Assembly: GCF_030406325.1 (NCBI RefSeq)
Contig: NZ_JAUEQY010000008.1
Coordinates: forward strand, 124,001 to 188,000
DNA: 64,000 nt
Reading direction: 5' to 3'
Origin: Actinomadura sp. DC4
GTDB taxonomy: Bacteria > Actinomycetota > Actinomycetes > Streptosporangiales > Streptosporangiaceae
The translations under genes were made by a program, and so were the position numbers. Below the pieces are notes generated by a model. The model saw only the letters and a list, made by a program, of their open reading frames with translations. It did no database searches and had not been told where the DNA came from. The stretch's first letter is position 1. Each line of letters starts with the position of its first letter. Positions 62,717 to 64,000 of the stretch are shown one piece after another.

Positions 62717-63661
62717 TCAGCCCTCCAGTGCGTCGACGATGGTGGTCGTGTTGTGGCGCTCCATGCCGAGGTAGGTCGCGCCGGCCGAGCCCGCCGGGCC
62801 GAGCGTGTCGCCGTACAGGGAGTCATCGCCGGCCTCGACCGCGACGCCGGCCTCCCGGCCGATGGCCTCGGCGGTCTTGGGCGGCAGTGAGGATTCGGAG
62901 AAGATCGCCTTCACCCCGGTCGCCTTGATCTTGGCGACGAGGGTGGTGAGCCGCTTGCCGGACAGCTCGGCGGACGTGTCGAAGCTCGGGATGATCGAGC
63001 CGACGAACGTCAGGTGATAGCGGTCGACGTAGTAGCCGAACGCGTCGTGGTTGGTGACGAGCTTGCGCCGGTCGGCGGGGATCGTGTCGATCTGCCGGGC
63101 GATCCAGGCGTCGAGCCGCTGCAGCCGGCCGGTGTAGGCGGTCAGGTTCGCCCCGAAGGCGGCCTTGTCCCCGGCGTCCTTGGCGGAGAAGGCCGCGGCG
63201 ATGTTGCGGTTCATGATCTCGGCGTTCTCCGGGTCGTGCCAGATGTGCGGGTCGCCCGCGGCCTCCTCGTCGGTGCCGTTGCCCCGGCGTACGGCCACGC
63301 CCTTGCTGGAGTCGACGAGGGTGCCGTGGAAACCGGCCGACGCGATCGTCTGGTCCAGCCACTTCTCCAGGTGGACGCCGCTCTCGACCACGACGTCGGC
63401 CTCGGCGATGGCCTGGACGTCGGCGGGGGAGGGCTCGTAGTCGTGCGGGTCGACATTGGGCTTCAGGATCTGGGTGACCGTGACGTGGTCGCCTCCGACG
63501 TTGCGGGCGAAGTCGGCGACCTGCGTGGTGGTCGCGACCACCTTCAGCCGCGCGCCGCTCGTGGCGCCGGCGTCGCTCGCGTGGCTTGAGCCGCAGGCGG
63601 AGGTGGCGGCCAGCAGGCCCGCGAGCGCGGGGGCGGCCGGCCGTACGGATCGGATGCGCAA
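62717..63661 (-). CDS. znuA: Metal ABC transporter substrate-binding lipoprotein (ZnuA-like)
   Basis: Cluster A-I binding protein of 314 residues that delivers Zn(II) or Mn(II). The lipobox ATSAC has Cys23. Metal ligands are His73 (VDPHDYEP), His139 or His142 (DPHIWHDPEN), His205 (TNHDAFGY) and an acidic residue near 279. The His-rich loop of many zinc-specific ZnuA proteins is absent, so manganese cannot be excluded; the neighbouring C-minus L33 favours zinc. ATG 63661; the upstream operator-like repeats point to a Fur-family (Zur) regulator. Confidence 0.9.
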   Translation of the reverse strand: MRIRSVRPAAPALAGLLAATSACGSSHASDAGATSGARLKVVATTTQVADFARNVGGDHVTVTQILKPNVDPHDYEPSPADVQAIAEADVVVESGVHLEKWLDQTIASAGFHGTLVDSSKGVAVRRGNGTDEEAAGDPHIWHDPENAEIMNRNIAAAFSAKDAGDKAAFGANLTAYTGRLQRLDAWIARQIDTIPADRRKLVTNHDAFGYYVDRYHLTFVGSIIPSFDTSAELSGKRLTTLVAKIKATGVKAIFSESSLPPKTAEAIGREAGVAVEAGDDSLYGDTLGPAGSAGATYLGMERHNTTTIVDALEG

Positions 63662-63676
63662 TGTGTCTCCTCGATC

Positions 63677-63730
63677 TAACGATAATGAAAACCATGTTCG
63701 CGATGACGGTAATGGTTGTCAATATCGTTA
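63677..63730 (-). promoter_or_regulatory. Inverted Zur-like operator arms around the znu promoter
   Basis: TAACGATAATGAAAACCAT (63677-63695) and ATGGTTGTCAATATCGTTA (63712-63730) are inverted copies with 17 of 19 matches, 16 nt apart. GATAATGA and TGAAAA cores fit Fur-family boxes. TTGACA (63722-63717, minus strand) is a consensus -35 inside the right arm. The left arm ends 16 nt before the znuA ATG. The region 63731-63933 shows no gene. Confidence 0.6.
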
Positions 63731-63933
63731 AGGTGTCGGCTACGTCGCCGGGGAAGGCCCCTCCGGGGTGGCCGTCCGTACCCGCGGACGGCACGTACGA
63801 GGGATCGCCGGACGTGCTCGCGGAACCGGTCGCGGAGCACCTTGCCGTGCGCCAGGCCGCAGTGGCTGGAGCGCAGGCGCCGGGCGGCGGTCAGCGTGGC
63901 CGGCGCGGACGCCGGCCGCGGAAAGTCGGCAGG

Positions 63934-64000
63934 TCAGGCGGTGGCGGCCGCGTGGCAGGCGCCTCGGGTGTCGGCGCGAGCGACGAGGCGGCCCGCGCGG
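63934..64000 (-). CDS. Possible C-terminal end of a gene entering from the right
   Basis: On the minus strand the frame is open from the window edge to TGA 63936-63934, giving RAGRLVARADTRGACHAAAT and one more Ala. The RGACH segment recalls the tail of NuoF-like/SLBB iron-sulfur proteins of actinomycetes, but 22 residues are too few to be sure, and chance open frames are common at this GC content. Confidence 0.3.
   Translation of the reverse strand, partial: RAGRLVARADTRGACHAAATA

Overview
The window is high-GC actinobacterial DNA. The evidence is a complete 14-gene nuo operon preceded by a geranylgeranyl-reductase-like gene and followed by a polyprenyl diphosphate synthase, a WhiB protein, ECF sigma factors of groups common in actinomycetes, F420-type remnants, and many GTG starts. 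The gene content fits the Streptosporangiales/Thermomonosporaceae best, but that placement is inference. I saw no rRNA, tRNA or CRISPR array.

Layout. 1-17041: end of a reductase, then nuoA-N in one coupled run (most junctions overlap by 4 nt), then a long-chain prenyl synthase that plausibly makes the menaquinone tail used by complex I. A 24-codon mini-ORF sits exactly between nuoG and nuoH. 17038-20138: a secreted actinobacterial protein, a secreted trypsin-like protease, rarD and msrA. 20028-23673: an accretion island in which the 3' end of msrA recurs three more times, each copy closing a small cassette: an intact toxin-antitoxin-like pair, a broken second copy of that pair, and a Fic enzyme; an orphan Imm7-type immunity gene follows. 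23700-24250: ruins of a secreted protease. 24364-29302: an FMN reductase/XRE pair, several small proteins, and a caspase-like (C14) gene damaged by one frameshift and one stop, in frame with a membrane domain. 29311-35312: an ECF41-type sigma factor divergent from a 14-TM exporter, hemerythrin, threonine aldolase, a small secreted protein and an L,D-transpeptidase lipoprotein. 35355-42019: a mannosyltransferase-like GT4, a secreted S33 peptidase, DinB and a giant LuxR (LAL) regulator. 42408-46606: a thiolase-SDR operon divergent from an HxlR regulator over a 20-bp perfect inverted repeat, TetR, and MarR divergent from an FMN reductase over two operators. 46676-49976: two mirror-image DGPF (YCII)/ECF42 sigma modules. 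50099-55930: Pit phosphate transporter, aldo/keto reductase, monooxygenase, alditol oxidase, YjbR protein and a pseudokinase. 56033-60075: small membrane and SRPBCC proteins, WhiB, an LLM oxidoreductase relic, DUF5709 and a secreted sedolisin. 60160-63661: cysteine-free ribosomal protein L33 facing a znuABC-like metal importer whose promoter carries two inverted operator-like arms.

How the parts work together. The nuo operon and the prenyl synthase form the respiratory core. The rest is accessory: regulator/target pairs read divergently from operator palindromes, two autoregulated ECF circuits, and stress or conflict genes. Ten genes share one promoter layout: a TANNNT hexamer exactly 6 nt before the start codon and no ribosome-binding site, which points to leaderless mRNAs. 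The most unusual structure is the msrA-end island. The damaged caspase locus is second.
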